Of a stretch of DNA of 64,000 nucleotides, positions 22,438 through 32,392 are shown piece by piece. Within the stretch, counting starts at the first letter, position 1; every line of letters starts with the position of its first letter. The DNA comes from Prostheceraeus crozeri. Taxonomy: Eukaryota; Platyhelminthes; Polycladida; Euryleptidae. The notes beneath the pieces were generated by a model. It was given only the letters and a program-made list of their open reading frames with translations, did not search any database and was not told the DNA's origin. A program made the position numbers and the translations under genes. The stretch is taken from the NCBI GenBank assembly GCA_907163375.1, contig CAJQUW010001633.1, positions 304,001-368,000 on the forward strand, in the 5' to 3' direction.

Positions 22438-23264
22438 CTATTGCTTGACTTTTGTTTTTGAATAATGTGAAGCAGCAGCAAGTGCATTGACGATTCCGTA
22501 GCCAGCGGGATGTTTGGGATTATAATAAATCTTGTGCAACACTTCCTCTATCGACACAATCTGCTTGGAATTGACGTGGGGGTTGAAGATAGGCGGTATT
22601 CCCGTTGGAACAACAATTAAAGCTCGCCGTGATGGTGTACTGTGTCTCTGCGCTGTCGTCTGCGTTGCCTTGGCCGCAACAACGCCCAAAGATGCGCGAT
22701 AAAAATGAGGAGGCAATTGGCGCGGCTGCCGTTGCCATTGCTTGAATGGTGAGCCATAGGATCCCAATTCAAGAACTCCTTTTTTACTTAAACGAGTATT
22801 GATGGACGATTTCAATGGAGAACGCTTCGTCTTGGGAGATGTGACAACAGAAGGTTTGACGACTTTCCCTTTAGATCTCTTGAGGGCGGGTGGATCTGCG
22901 ACGTGAGTGAGCGGAGGTTTTACGACGTGAGTGAGCAGAGGTTTTGTTGTTTTTTCCAATCTCTTCCCACTATCGTCGTCCAAATTGAAAAATTTGCGAC
23001 GAACTTTATCGAACAAATACAAACGGGCGTTCCATGCAGCGATATTATTGGCGGTAGGATGGTGACGCACAATATCTCGTGCAATACGGTCAAGATGGGC
23101 TTGTTGAGGATTCATCATCATGTTTCTCACCCTCTGATCTTCCGCTTGACGTTGCAACATGGTCGACATCAGTTTGGTGCTGTCACCACTACCCATTTGC
23201 TGTCCGCCACCGGTGTGTTCATTCATTACAGATTTGGGAACCACCACTAGTTCACTTAAGTCCA
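22438..23264 (-). CDS. Integrase-upstream Polinton protein (E1)
   Basis: A basic, low-complexity protein starting MDLSELVVVPKS (ATG at 23264) and ending with the segment IEEVLHKIYYNPKHPAGYG, which in many Polintons precedes or forms the N terminus of the integrase. The middle is rich in Pro, Lys and Ser. E2 has a counterpart in the same position (52540-53097). The late motif TTTAAGTTAA lies 24 bases upstream of the ATG at 23264 (23289-23298), which is why I prefer this start to an in-frame ATG at 23307. It may be part of one polyprotein with the integrase. Function unknown. Confidence 0.6.
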
Positions 23265-23303
23265 TTTTCGTTTTATTGGGTCTTTTGTTTAACTTAAACA
23301 CAA

Positions 23304-23910
23304 TCATAGGTGGATTAAATAAGTTGGTGCGAATCGGTACTCAAACGGACAATTTGTAGTGAAATCAATAAAGAGATAGGCATAATTCCCATACTTTTGA
23401 ACCAACGTCGTTAAAATATCATGCACGACGCTCATATCGCCTTTTGGGAGCATTTTTCCCATGAATTGAGCCAATTGTTGTTGATTTCTCGGATTATTGA
23501 ACGCGACCAAATAATGGACATTGCCATTACGAATACGTTGTTCTTTATCACCATACAAATACTGTGTGATTTGCACTGCGAAAAACCGTTTATGATGAGA
23601 TCCTCTTAAAAATGATCCCGTAACAGTTTCATTGTTTTGAGATTCCTGTTGTAAATCATCGAGAATAATTAAATCATTTTCTTGCAATTGATCAAAATCA
23701 ACTTGGGTAGGGACACCCATAATTCAAGATCACATCTTGTAATTCTTTATGAAATGGACTTTCTATCCCATAATACCACCAGACTTTACGAATAGGCTTT
23801 TTAAATAAAGTATGACAATTCTTGATCATATTCGCCACAAACGTGGACTTTCCCGATTTACTAGGACCCGAGATAATCATGGATGAGTCATTCTCTAAAC
23901 GGAAATCCAT
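23304..23910 (-). pseudogene. FtsK/HerA-type genome-packaging ATPase (E1, fossil)
   Basis: The N terminus MDFRLENDSSMIISGPSKSGKSTF contains a clear Walker A, and DLIILDDLQQES is Walker B. The C-terminal YAYLFIDFTTNCPFEYRF is a hallmark of Polinton and adenovirus IVa2-like packaging ATPases and recurs in E2. It would pump DNA into the capsid. The normal length is about 230 residues; about one break is present. A TTTAAGTTAT copy lies about 51 bases upstream, further than for the other structural genes. Confidence 0.88.
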
Positions 23911-23966
23911 CTTGTCGAATCATAAAAGTCAGACATATATTCCATGCATCATGTATTAAACATAAC

Positions 23967-24817
23967 TTAAAATTGTTTCCAGAACATATAATCATTTCCA
24001 GAATAAAGAAGAGGTGGAATAAAACGTCCACGTGTACATTTCTTAAAGAGTGAGTTTTCAAGAGCAGTCACCATTTCACTAATCAATGTCCTTTCCATGT
24101 CATTGGTAAGAGGATTCATATTGTACCGTGCAAATGCTTCCTTCAACATAGTGGGAAAGGCGCGACGATGGATTTCGTAGGCACTACGAACAATGAAATA
24201 ATGTTCAATATAGTTCAACACAGACCACTTCTCATTGACACACTGTCCTGCTTTGTACCATGAGGAAGACACATACCACTGACTCTCCTGGTTATGTTCC
24301 ACCATATCCTTGAACATTTCGAGGAATCGATTGATCCATTTCTCGGCTTGTATTTGATCACCGTCAAAGATATGCAGCGCGTGTGGCTCTTCCCGGATGC
24401 GAATGTACACACCGAGTGCTTGTGCCTTGGCAAAATCCGTCCGCATCATCCTCCAATACTCCTCCTCCGTGGGTTGAGCACTCAACCTCTGAGAAATCAT
24501 GCTTGTCATCTCATCCTCCTTTTGTTTCATAAGTGCAATGCTGTCCTCTGATTGGGATAGATGATCGAGATCATCATCTATAAAGTGTTTGAGTTCCTCC
24601 CAATCAATGTCCTGTTTAGGTTGCACCATGTGTATCAGATTAGATAAACCATGGAGGGAATGTGTGCCTTCTTTATATCGAGTGTCAGCTTTGTCTTCTT
24701 CCTCTTCTTTTCCTCCACCGCTGTGCTCTGACATTCCTCCACCTGTTTGATACGGACTTGGACTTGATCCACAGTAAAACACAGTTTCAGAGTCTTTGTC
24801 TGTGGATTACAGTACAT
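23967..24817 (-). CDS. Unknown acidic-start Polinton protein (E1)
   Basis: Not recognised. About 250-270 residues with a Gly/Glu-rich start (MSEHSGGGKEEEEDK at about 24734) followed by a globular, helical part (EEYWRMMRTDFAKAQALGVYIRIREEPHALHIFDG, then RRAFPTMLKEAFARYN). The end (RGRFIPPLLYSGNDYMFW) abuts the ATPase gene start. No counterpart is obvious in E2. Its place between the ATPase and the LINE insertion suggests a structural or packaging role, but that is a guess. Confidence 0.5.
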
Positions 24818-25095
24818 TCATGTGACGCGGAAGATGGTATTTGCTTGAAGGAAGATATTGTCCTTGACATTGGAAAGAAGATGTCCAATAATGGCCAAAC
24901 TAACCTTCTTGTTCTTTCCATTCTCCTTCATCAGGAAGATGAATCGTTTCGTTTATTGAATATACATGTAGAAAGCTGGACAGAGCGAGTTGACGTACGT
25001 GGTACATATAGAATGAAAAGAATTTTCCTTCAGAAAATTGTCGGTCAAAAGATAATTAGGAAGTAATTTCAAATATGTGAGAAAGTCAAAATTCA

Positions 25096-26829
25096 TCAAT
25101 TTTGTTTGTTGAACCTCAGTGTACACATTGGAATGAACGATGATTTACGACGTAATGTATTGCAAAAAGGAAAAGAAAGACGTTTACCACTAGGAAGGAA
25201 CAGAGGCATCAGACTGTTCAGTTGATGTGCAGGTTGCATCATTTTATGGAACACTTTCATGGCCAAATCATCTCTACGAGATTCCAAGTTTGGAAGTAGA
25301 TCACACGAACATCCTTTGCCGCAGATGATGCGATGACAACACCTTTCAAGTTTATTCAATTTACAATTGTTTCGTGTGTTCAATCCAACAAAGACAGGAC
25401 AGTTGTACTCAATTATACTCCTTATTTGTGAAAAGTATACATGGATCAGATCGCGTTTGGTGATACTTTTTATCTTCTTCATTTCTTTTAGTATGAATAC
25501 TCTCTTTGATGCACTTCTCATGACATGGTCTATCTGCATATCCTTCTGTAAATTTTCTTGAAAAATTACACCAAGAAGTCTTAATTCTGTCTCTGAGTGG
25601 AACGGTGCTTCAAATGCAGGGTCAGTCTTTTGTCGTCTGCAAATCATAGTTCGCGTCTTCTTTTCATTTAAAATGAGACCGTTGTTGCTACACCACAGCT
25701 CTACGTTTTTAGTTTCCATCTTCACCAACGCCTTTAGGTCCTGCTCATCCTTGAATGGACTGATAATCATGATATCATCCGCATATTTCACAATTTGAGA
25801 ACCATAAGATACCAATTTCAGAGTTCCCATGTGACTGGCGAACAGAAGAGGTGATAACTTGGAGCCAGACGTAACTCTTTGAAGTTCGCTTGAAATTTCA
25901 TTAATTTTAACACGTTGGGACCTGTTTGACAAGAAACTAATGCACCAGTGTATGAAACCTGTGGGAAGAGCTCCAGCGATAAGTGATGCAACTAGATTGC
26001 GGTGATTTAACTTGTCGAAATCACGACTTAAATCAAATACAATCACAATTCCTCCGCTACAAGAGCTGTCTTCTAAAATTCGCGTCAAATGATCATGTAC
26101 TGTGATGTCAGCGGGTAGGGTCGATGATGTCGGGCGAAATCCATATTGTTCAATTCCGTAAAGGTCTATGAGGCGATCCTTGACTGAATCTACAACGAAT
26201 TCCTCGAGAACTTTGAAGGATACAGGGAGTAGAGAAATCGGACGTAGATTGTTGAGATCGATGTTTCTTGATTTCGGAATAGGTGCAACATTTGCTATTT
26301 TCCACATTTGCGGAATTTGATGACTCCCAATCGATAAGCAAAATAGATGTGTTAATGGCTCACATAAGACATGCGCAAAATCTCTCAAAAATCGTGGTGG
26401 TACTCCATCACTTCCAGGTGACTTTTCAATATCAATGTTCATTAACTTTCTATAAACGTCAGGAACAGAGATTTCAATATTCCAGTCATCATAGCCCGAA
26501 GGAACACAAGATGTTATCTCCGACCAATTCGGCTGAGGACCAAAACTTTGAGCCAGTGCTGTGTTGATGGACTCGACAGCCTCGAGAGGGGTTTCGAATT
26601 CATTAATTAATCTCTGTAGAGTCGAATTTCTCTGAGTTGCGGTAGTTTTCATACCTTTCAGTATTGACCAAATATCTTTGTTTTTTGCTTTTAGTGACTT
26701 TGCCCAATTGTTTTTTGCTTTTTTAATTTCATGCTTTAGTTTCTCGTTATAGTGCTGGAAGAGCCCATGATTCTCTTGGCGAAATGCTTGGTGTTTGCGA
26801 TTCAATAGTAATTTAAGCAGTGGGGTCAT
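25096..26829 (-). CDS. LINE reverse transcriptase
   Basis: A 577-residue open frame. Reverse transcriptase blocks in order: KSPGSDGVPPRFLRD, WKIANVAPIPKS, NLRPISLLPVSFKVLE, QYGFRPTSSTLPA, IVIVFDLSRDFDKLNH (block A, two Asp), TSGSKLSPLLF, IVKYADDIMII (catalytic YADD) and LILNEKKTRTM. A C-terminal VYFSQIRSIIEYNCPVF region is typical of CR1/Jockey-like LINEs. The endonuclease that belongs with it lies upstream in other frames. Confidence 0.9.
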   Translation of the reverse strand: MTPLLKLLLNRKHQAFRQENHGLFQHYNEKLKHEIKKAKNNWAKSLKAKNKDIWSILKGMKTTATQRNSTLQRLINEFETPLEAVESINTALAQSFGPQPNWSEITSCVPSGYDDWNIEISVPDVYRKLMNIDIEKSPGSDGVPPRFLRDFAHVLCEPLTHLFCLSIGSHQIPQMWKIANVAPIPKSRNIDLNNLRPISLLPVSFKVLEEFVVDSVKDRLIDLYGIEQYGFRPTSSTLPADITVHDHLTRILEDSSCSGGIVIVFDLSRDFDKLNHRNLVASLIAGALPTGFIHWCISFLSNRSQRVKINEISSELQRVTSGSKLSPLLFASHMGTLKLVSYGSQIVKYADDIMIISPFKDEQDLKALVKMETKNVELWCSNNGLILNEKKTRTMICRRQKTDPAFEAPFHSETELRLLGVIFQENLQKDMQIDHVMRSASKRVFILKEMKKIKSITKRDLIHVYFSQIRSIIEYNCPVFVGLNTRNNCKLNKLERCCHRIICGKGCSCDLLPNLESRRDDLAMKVFHKMMQPAHQLNSLMPLFLPSGKRLSFPFCNTLRRKSSFIPMCTLRFNKQN

Positions 26830-26967
26830 TTATGGTTTATCATGGATATTCATTTCGACATAAGTATAAGGTATCATTGACATTGCGTTGGAAATGACTT
26901 GTTGATACTATTCAGCCTTCTCATCAATACTGCAGTCTAATTTATACCATTCTGTCGAAAATGCAAG

Positions 26968-28053
26968 CTAGATTATCCATGAAATATCAGTCATATTGCT
27001 TTTCCTGTAATCAAAAACCTTACAAACTCTTGACGGAAGTAAATCAGATTTCTTTGGTTTCATGTAAATGCTTGCATGGTCAGCTTTACCAAAGTTAGGC
27101 CCACGTACAGGATCAAAATACCTCTCAAGCGTAGTATCATCGACGAAAATCTTGTCCAATATTGAATTAGCGCGTGTCTTAAAGTTAACAATTTGTGTTA
27201 TTCCGTATAAAGTTTCAATTTCATTCGTTGGCAACTGATTAAAGTCGCCCAACAAGATGACATGATTGTCTGGTAAATGGTCACTTATGTCGTCAATGTC
27301 ACTTGTGAGAAAACGTACCACTTCATTCACGTCTTCAACTTGGGGGAATATACACCACAATGATGACAAGCTTACATTGGTGAAGATGCAATCTGATACA
27401 TTCAATAGTAGAAGGTGGATAAGTCAATGAGTTTATCTGCTTACAGCTGAAATCATTACGAATATAGCAACAAACACCACCACCAGCTCTACCGTCTTAA
27501 CTGTCAAAGCGGAACAAGGTATAGTTCATTAATTCGATCTGAGCTTTGTCTACATTGCGGTTGAGCCACGTTTCTGTTATGGCAATAAGACCAGGGCTAA
27601 TACTTGAGGCACATACAGACAGTTCCTCAATTTTATTTCGAATAGATCGGACATTAGCAAGCACAACTGACGGAAGAGGATATTCTCTGTTTTTTAACTG
27701 CTGAGAACATTTGGGATAAGACATTAATGAAAATTTTGACTTTGTTCTTCTTTTAAACATATCATTCCATTCCTTATTATCCAATCTCTCCCATCTTTTC
27801 TTTTTTCTTTCAATTGATTGCGGAGTGATTGTTGCCTTTGTCTCTCATGGAATGTGAGGTCAGCATTGATGAAGCACTGTCTGAAATTCACAGAATCCCT
27901 TGGATATCTAGATTTTCGTAAGAATTTCATCTTTATGGTTGGGTCTGTAAAAATTACACGTAAAAGTCGATCTTGGCGCAAATTCTTTCCAATTCTTGCA
28001 ACCTCTTTGATTCTATAATCAGTAATATCAAGATCAGTTGCTATTTCATTCAC
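26968..28053 (-). pseudogene. LINE endonuclease and ORF1-like region, decayed
   Basis: Three open stretches in different frames cover this region. The APE endonuclease is recognisable from NVRSIRNKIEELS and ITETWLN (27497-27784) and from LLGDFNQLP and FGKADHASIYM (26968-27405). Upstream, 27724-28053 has DRLLRVIFTDPTIKMKFL...NADLTFHERQRQQ, a segment found N-terminal to the endonuclease in related LINEs. At least two frame changes separate the pieces, and a stop closes the 26968 stretch, so no full endonuclease is encoded. Confidence 0.8.
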
Positions 28054-28060
28054 AGTGTCT

Positions 28061-28645
28061 TCATCCTTGGCTTTTCGTTCTGCAACTGAAGATCGGCGCG
28101 TCCTGCTTCAGCTTCATAAAGACACCGGCGTAGGCCGATTTCTTGCATACATAACCGAGACAGGAGATGAGGTTGTAGGCAGATTCGGGTTGGACTGGTT
28201 TGTAGAGGAATTGTATCGCATCTTCCAACGTCTCCAGATCGCGTGAGACTGCTTGAGAAATGGTGAAGAGGGAGGTGATTTGATCGAAACCATGCCCAGC
28301 GTCAATGTACGATCGTGTACGCCATCCATAAAATTCCGTGGCAAACACGAGTTTTGAGATGTCTCGTCGTGATTGCCAATCCATCGCATCCATCGTCGCA
28401 TTCTCTCCGCGAATGGAATAATATCCAGTGATACCCCATTTCTTGCCCAATACCAGACGTGTGATCGGCAGAGGCTCCAACTGTGTATGTGCCTTGGTAA
28501 GGTAGTTCTTCTCGGCTTTCCCATTCGTATGGAAATAGGGTTCCTTCGCTTCAACAAAGACTGGCTTCGATGTCGGTGTATCTGACGAATACGTGACTTT
28601 CACCTACTTCGCGAGAGGAACTTCCAACGTGTTCGTACGTTTACC
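28061..28645 (-). pseudogene. Unknown TATA-driven gene of E1 (fossil)
   Basis: Not recognised. A protein of about 185 residues, starting at the ATG near 28645, with ITGYYSIRGENATMDAMDWQSRRDISKLVF and DQITSLFTISQAVSRDLETLEDAIQFLY. The LINE abuts its C-terminal end. Its promoter has TATA at 28680-28686 and a near-copy of the TIR block (TGCTCTGATTGGTGCTCC, 28739-28756), so it is likely co-regulated with the polymerase gene as an early gene; that is inference. Confidence 0.5.
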
Positions 28646-28679
28646 CATGACTGAATGAAAATGATTGAAATGGCTCAGT

Positions 28680-28756
28680 TTATATAGAGTTGAGCGTCGG
28701 AAAATTTCTTCCCATTGGTTGACACCCACGCATACAAGTGCTCTGATTGGTGCTCC
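28680..28756 (-). promoter_or_regulatory. Internal E1 promoter with the TIR CCAAT/GGAGCA block
   Basis: On the minus strand, GGAGCACCAATCAGAGCA (28739-28756) differs by one base from the 18-mer in both TIRs. A TATATAA box lies at 28680-28686. The spacing is close to that in the TIRs. CCCACGCAT, another TIR word, lies just beside it at about 28725-28733. Confidence 0.75.
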
Positions 28757-28789
28757 GTGAAATTCACGATCAATCATTCATTTTTAGTG

Positions 28790-29160
28790 ATCTACGGGGC
28801 TTGTCCCTTTTTGTAGGTCAAATTCACGAGATAACGCTTGATTTCATGGGAATTTGCTGAGTCATTTTACGATAACATCGGTCGATTTGGTGTGGAAAAG
28901 AACCTCAGAATTCTCGATAAATCACCTGATTTTACGAGGATTTGTAACAGAGTGTGTTCTTCAAAGTCACAATGAATCGATTGATATCACGGGAAAATAA
29001 CACATCAAATCCGTAGTATTTTTAACGATGTCATGGGAAAATCAACCTTTAAATCTTCGGTACATCGTTTGATTTCATAGGAATTTTACTGTCTGAACGT
29101 GACTTATTCACACTCTTCGGTAAATCGTTCGATTTCATGGGAATTTCATTGTGCGGTTTG
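28790..29160 (-). repeat. Degenerate minisatellite
   Basis: Units of about 45-60 bp around GATTTCATGGGAATTT recur five to six times with decay towards the left. The right-hand units form the C-terminal coding repeats (NEIPMKSNDLPK, SKIPMKSNDVPK) of the membrane-protein gene, so the array seems to have grown out of a coding repeat. Confidence 0.65.
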
Positions 29161-29570
29161 ATGGGATTGAGTACAGGTGTTTTGGACATATCATAGTTGA
29201 CTACTTCCATATCTAGTAAGGGTTTTCTACTATCTTTACGTTTCTTGATATCTTTCATCATTTTTCGACCAGATAAGAGGGAAACCAAAATGAATATGAC
29301 GAGTGTAAAGAATTGTGATAGGGTTTCTTTGAATGAACCAATGAGTGAACATTTTAAATCTCCTCCGTTGGCTGTTGAAATAGTGTTCGCTATGGATTGA
29401 ACAGTGTCCATGTTGATGCTGTTGATGACGTGGGTATGTTTTACTTGGTGTTTGGAACCGATCGATGCATGTAAGGCTTGTTTGAAAGCTGCTGGATCAT
29501 CGTGATATGCCGTCGCATAGGCTTGTGCGAAGGGGGTTTGTTTCTTGTTAAATTTCCGTTTTTGACCCAA
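29049..29570 (-). CDS. Unknown single-pass membrane protein (E1)
   Basis: A protein of about 173 residues with a basic N terminus (GQKRKFNKKQ), one hydrophobic segment FFTLVIFILVSLL at about residues 90-105 followed by positive charges (SGRKMMKDIKKRK), and a C-terminal NxIPMKSND repeat. No ATG is seen at its apparent start, which overlaps the gene to its right by about 20 bases, so it may be made by overlap or be part of a broken gene. Function unknown; a virion membrane or entry role is only a guess. Confidence 0.45.
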   Translation of the reverse strand: MGQKRKFNKKQTPFAQAYATAYHDDPAAFKQALHASIGSKHQVKHTHVINSINMDTVQSIANTISTANGGDLKCSLIGSFKETLSQFFTLVIFILVSLLSGRKMMKDIKKRKDSRKPLLDMEVVNYDMSKTPVLNPIKPHNEIPMKSNDLPKSVNKSRSDSKIPMKSNDVPKI

Positions 29571-29820
29571 GTGGTTTTACAAATTTGCGGAGAATTCCTT
29601 TGTAAGATTGAATAAACTCGTGCTGTAAAGGTGTTAATTTCCCTGGATTCTCTCGCATTTTACTCATGAGTGCTTGCATATCCTTGACATATTCCTCAGG
29701 CAATTGATCGACATGACGGTTAATTTTCTTTTTCGAGCATCCTATCCCTGAACTTAGGGATTTCAGTACATTGGTAAAGTCCTGACGTCGACTTGAACAT
29801 GATTCACACTGACACGTCAT
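29548..29820 (-). CDS. Small core-like protein (E1)
   Basis: 90 residues with an N-terminal Cys cluster (TCQCESCSSR). The segment GKLTPLQHEFIQSYKGILRKFVKPL resembles KLSPQQRKLLKRYTTKLRFISNP in the E2 basic protein at 53762-54127, suggesting a shared structural family. The late motif ACTAAGTTAT lies at 29846-29855, 25 bases upstream of the ATG at 29820. Function otherwise unknown. Confidence 0.55.
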   Translation of the reverse strand: MTCQCESCSSRRQDFTNVLKSLSSGIGCSKKKINRHVDQLPEEYVKDMQALMSKMRENPGKLTPLQHEFIQSYKGILRKFVKPLGSKTEI

Positions 29821-29855
29821 TCTTGTATATCATCCTCTATCCCATATAACTTAGT

Positions 29856-31112
29856 TTACATGGCGTTCACCAAATTCATGTAGCGTGCGTGGACGTCTGC
29901 ATTTTGGTTGGTTAAGTGGGCAATAGACTCTTCCTTTTGAGTCAGCAAGTCACGCATGCTTTCCATTGTCTCATCCAAATAGTCTCCATTGCCATATGTA
30001 CGATTGGGTTCATGAATGTGTTGATTAAATGCATCTTCCAACACGTGCAAGATGCGTTTGCGAGCATTTAAATGACGTTCATGGAGACGAATAGAATCGT
30101 TCAACAGTTGAAAAATGGTGCTGTTTTTCACATTGTTCAGTTGAATAATGTACTCGTGGGAGTTGTCAATGACAGGTGAATTGACTGGGTAAAACATTCT
30201 TTCCTCCACGGGGTGTGCGTCCATGGGTTGTTGAGGGATTCCTACCCCCACCGAGTGTTGTTGGAGAGGGGTTCCCACTCCTCTTGATTCTTGTTGATCA
30301 ACCTCAGGATTTCCCACTGTGTTCGACATGGCTTGGACATAACTGTTGTGATCATTGACAGGACCTGGGTAGTTATCAAATGTCAAATGACTTAGTGTAG
30401 GTTGAATATTCTCTAACGATATAGGACTCATATCAATCTCATTAGCAGCCATGGCTAAAACATCTGGCGGCAATCGATTCAATTCTTCTTGTATTTGATG
30501 AACCGTATGGGTGGGATCCGGGGGAGCATCCACTCTTGCTCGATCTTCAACCATACTTTTCACGACAGCTTGCAGCATAGTGTGAGCATTATCAGGTGTT
30601 GCTTGATGTGTTGTTAAGGCGCGATGATCAGCTGGAGAGGGTTGAATGAGTGCTTCTAGACTATCGTCTGCATCCAAATCTGTATTCATAGGTTGAGGGA
30701 GTCGCAAGGGGGTTGCACGACGTGAGGTGGGTGATAATTGACGATCTTGTCCTGTCAACGTAGATGTCACCTTCAAAGGGGATCTCGGAACATGCTGTTG
30801 AATAATATATTTGAGTTTGCTAACATTTTCTCCCTCCATTCGCTCGTTTAAAATATGGGTATGTTGACGTGCAAATTGTTGAGCTGTCTTCCTATCAACC
30901 GTTCCATCGAGTGTTTCCCCGCATAGACATGTATAGATGAACTCTTGACTTGCTTTTATCTCTTCTTTTGTTTTATATTTTAGATGATGTGAATTATAAA
31001 TATGTCTTCTCAGACGATCTTTTTGATAAGGGCATTTACAGACAGGACATAGGGTTATTCTCAATGTTCGCAACGTCAGTGTCTCTTCACTTTCACGCTT
31101 TCCTCCCTTCAT
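29856..31112 (-). CDS. Zinc-finger protein with module B and a long helical tail (E1)
   Basis: About 418 residues from the ATG at 31112 (MKGGKRESEE). Near the N terminus is a C2H2-like unit (CPVCKCPYQKDRLRRHIYNSHH) followed by YTCLCGETLDG...AQQFARQHTHIL. This whole block is shared with the gene at 34945-35865 (CPWCHNMY...VYICVCGEML...RQFVSLHKEHM). The rest is polar and helical with no known domain. The start overlaps the end of the next gene by about 20 bases. Possibly a DNA-binding regulator; function unknown. Confidence 0.6.
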   Translation of the reverse strand: MKGGKRESEETLTLRTLRITLCPVCKCPYQKDRLRRHIYNSHHLKYKTKEEIKASQEFIYTCLCGETLDGTVDRKTAQQFARQHTHILNERMEGENVSKLKYIIQQHVPRSPLKVTSTLTGQDRQLSPTSRRATPLRLPQPMNTDLDADDSLEALIQPSPADHRALTTHQATPDNAHTMLQAVVKSMVEDRARVDAPPDPTHTVHQIQEELNRLPPDVLAMAANEIDMSPISLENIQPTLSHLTFDNYPGPVNDHNSYVQAMSNTVGNPEVDQQESRGVGTPLQQHSVGVGIPQQPMDAHPVEERMFYPVNSPVIDNSHEYIIQLNNVKNSTIFQLLNDSIRLHERHLNARKRILHVLEDAFNQHIHEPNRTYGNGDYLDETMESMRDLLTQKEESIAHLTNQNADVHARYMNLVNAM

Positions 31113-31542
31113 GGTTGATTTTTGTTGTGTGTTCCTGTGCATGCTTAAATACATTCGTTGGCCATTGAAACAAAACACTGAAATGAGCACAGATACGACT
31201 CAATGTCTCTTTGATGTAAATAAGACTTGCTGCTGAAATCACACGTTTATGATACAGCTCTTGTAAATATTTCAAATGTTTCTCATTCATAAATCTCCAT
31301 AGTGTTTCTTCATGCAAAACATCATCCTCAAAAATAGCCATGAGTACATACACACGTCCTACGATGGAATAGCGGTCATTCAGTACCAATTGATTCAAAT
31401 AGACTGTGGACGTGTCGGTAAACTCTTCTAATTTGGGGATATCATTGCCTCGGATGCGTTCATCGAACCAAAAATCAATAAGGATCTTCATCCGCGCTTG
31501 GTGCGAAGGAGATGACGAACTCTCTGTTGGCGTGATGTCCAA
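31093..31542 (-). CDS. Unknown helical protein (E1)
   Basis: Not recognised. About 150 residues, mostly helical (HLKYLQELYHKRVISAASLIYIKETLSRI). The start is uncertain because the frame stays open upstream of 31542 without a clear ATG. It overlaps the zinc-finger gene downstream. A TTTAAGTTAT-like late motif occurs about 110 bases upstream (near 31655-31665). Confidence 0.4.
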   Translation of the reverse strand: MDITPTESSSSPSHQARMKILIDFWFDERIRGNDIPKLEEFTDTSTVYLNQLVLNDRYSIVGRVYVLMAIFEDDVLHEETLWRFMNEKHLKYLQELYHKRVISAASLIYIKETLSRICAHFSVLFQWPTNVFKHAQEHTTKINHEGRKA

Positions 31543-31846
31543 CTTCCACGTTGTCGTCTTTTTCGAGGGTGTCTTGTCCGAATAGGGCGATGTCGTCTTT
31601 TTCGATAATAGGGCAGGAGTAACATGATCTTATTTGAGAGAGTCTGAGGATCCATAACTTAAATAGTCACTCATCACGGTGAGCATGCGTACAATCTCTC
31701 TCAGAAGAAAAAGGAGTACAAGTAGCATGTTTTTCCAAATCTATCTACCCCAATAGCAGAATACTTATAATATGGAAAAGCAACATGATTCATACAACGA
31801 CATTCTTTATTCATACTTAGTCTGCGTCGCTTACATATTCTTCTTA
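31543..31846. other. Intergenic stretch inside E1
   Basis: AT-rich spacer of about 300 bp. It contains a minus-strand TTTAAGTTATGG word near 31655 and several Lys/Arg-rich codons continuous with the gene to its left. No separate gene is seen. Confidence 0.45.
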
Positions 31847-32221
31847 TCAGACAGAGATATATTCAAAATTAAACGTTATACAATAGACACCAAGAATCTC
31901 TTCGTTAACACTGTCCATAAATTCATAGTCCCATACGTTCTTCAGTGAGGATAAATAGTCATCCACTTCTTGGATGTCACTTTCATAATAACGTTCACTG
32001 GCGCCCATCAATGGTGGAGAACCATTTCTTTTGTATTCATAAATTGTGAATGTATCCATGGAGAGTTCACATTCAGGCTTCACTTTGATCTTCTCCTTCA
32101 CATATGGAATCACTTTCTCCAACATCGCGTGCGGTTGACATGTCGATTTCGGGTAAATAATGAGCTGATTTGGGTAGGTGTACACGTGAAAGTCTTCCAT
32201 CAACCATGTGTCTTCCATCAT
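31847..32221 (-). CDS. Right-end protein family member 1 (E1)
   Basis: 124 residues, ATG at 32221. VYTYPNQLIIYPKSTCQPHAMLEKVIPYV resembles DCNTLYIIPTKEKIVSLEKIIEEL in the gene at 35891-36316 and QYGDYVIIPVAPYIRRQLDIIEEFV in E2 at 56020-56253. This is therefore a small conserved Polinton family of unknown function. It shares a divergent promoter region with the plus-strand gene at 32393. Confidence 0.55.
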   Translation of the reverse strand: MMEDTWLMEDFHVYTYPNQLIIYPKSTCQPHAMLEKVIPYVKEKIKVKPECELSMDTFTIYEYKRNGSPPLMGASERYYESDIQEVDDYLSSLKNVWDYEFMDSVNEEILGVYCITFNFEYISV

Positions 32222-32392
32222 GTATGTGTCTTGATCGTTTCTCCATTTTTACCTAGTTCTCCAATCGATAGGTGCTCCGAACATGGAATGGGGCACACCC
32301 AATGCTCGGAGCAGGGGGTGGGGGTATTTGCAAAACTATAAAGCCAAATCGAAAATGTTCCACCTTCATAACACTCGTGAACATTCAAGAAG
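32222..32392. promoter_or_regulatory. Divergent promoter region in E1
   Basis: Holds CCAATCGATAGGTGCTCC (32261-32278) and CCCAATGCTCGGAGCA (32298-32313), variants of the TIR CCAAT/GGAGCA block in two orientations, and a plus-strand TATA-like CTATAAAG (32337-32344) about 50 bases before the ATG at 32393. It would serve the minus gene ending at 32221 and the plus gene starting at 32393. Confidence 0.6.

Larger units (their letters stand above)
25090..28060 (-). mobile_element. CR1/Jockey-type LINE inserted in E1
   Basis: A non-LTR retrotransposon on the minus strand, with an ORF1-like segment, an APE-type endonuclease and a reverse transcriptase in that order. It interrupts the E1 gene cluster between the unknown genes at 24.8 and 28.1 kb. 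Its precise ends and target-site duplication were not resolved. The endonuclease half has several frame breaks, whereas the reverse transcriptase frame is long and open, so the insertion is dead but not ancient. Confidence 0.85.

Noticed and set aside
22438-22560. Programmed read-through between the integrase-upstream protein and the integrase
   Set aside because: Both elements have a junction here, but read-through is not an established feature of this family that I can name, and simple decay explains it.
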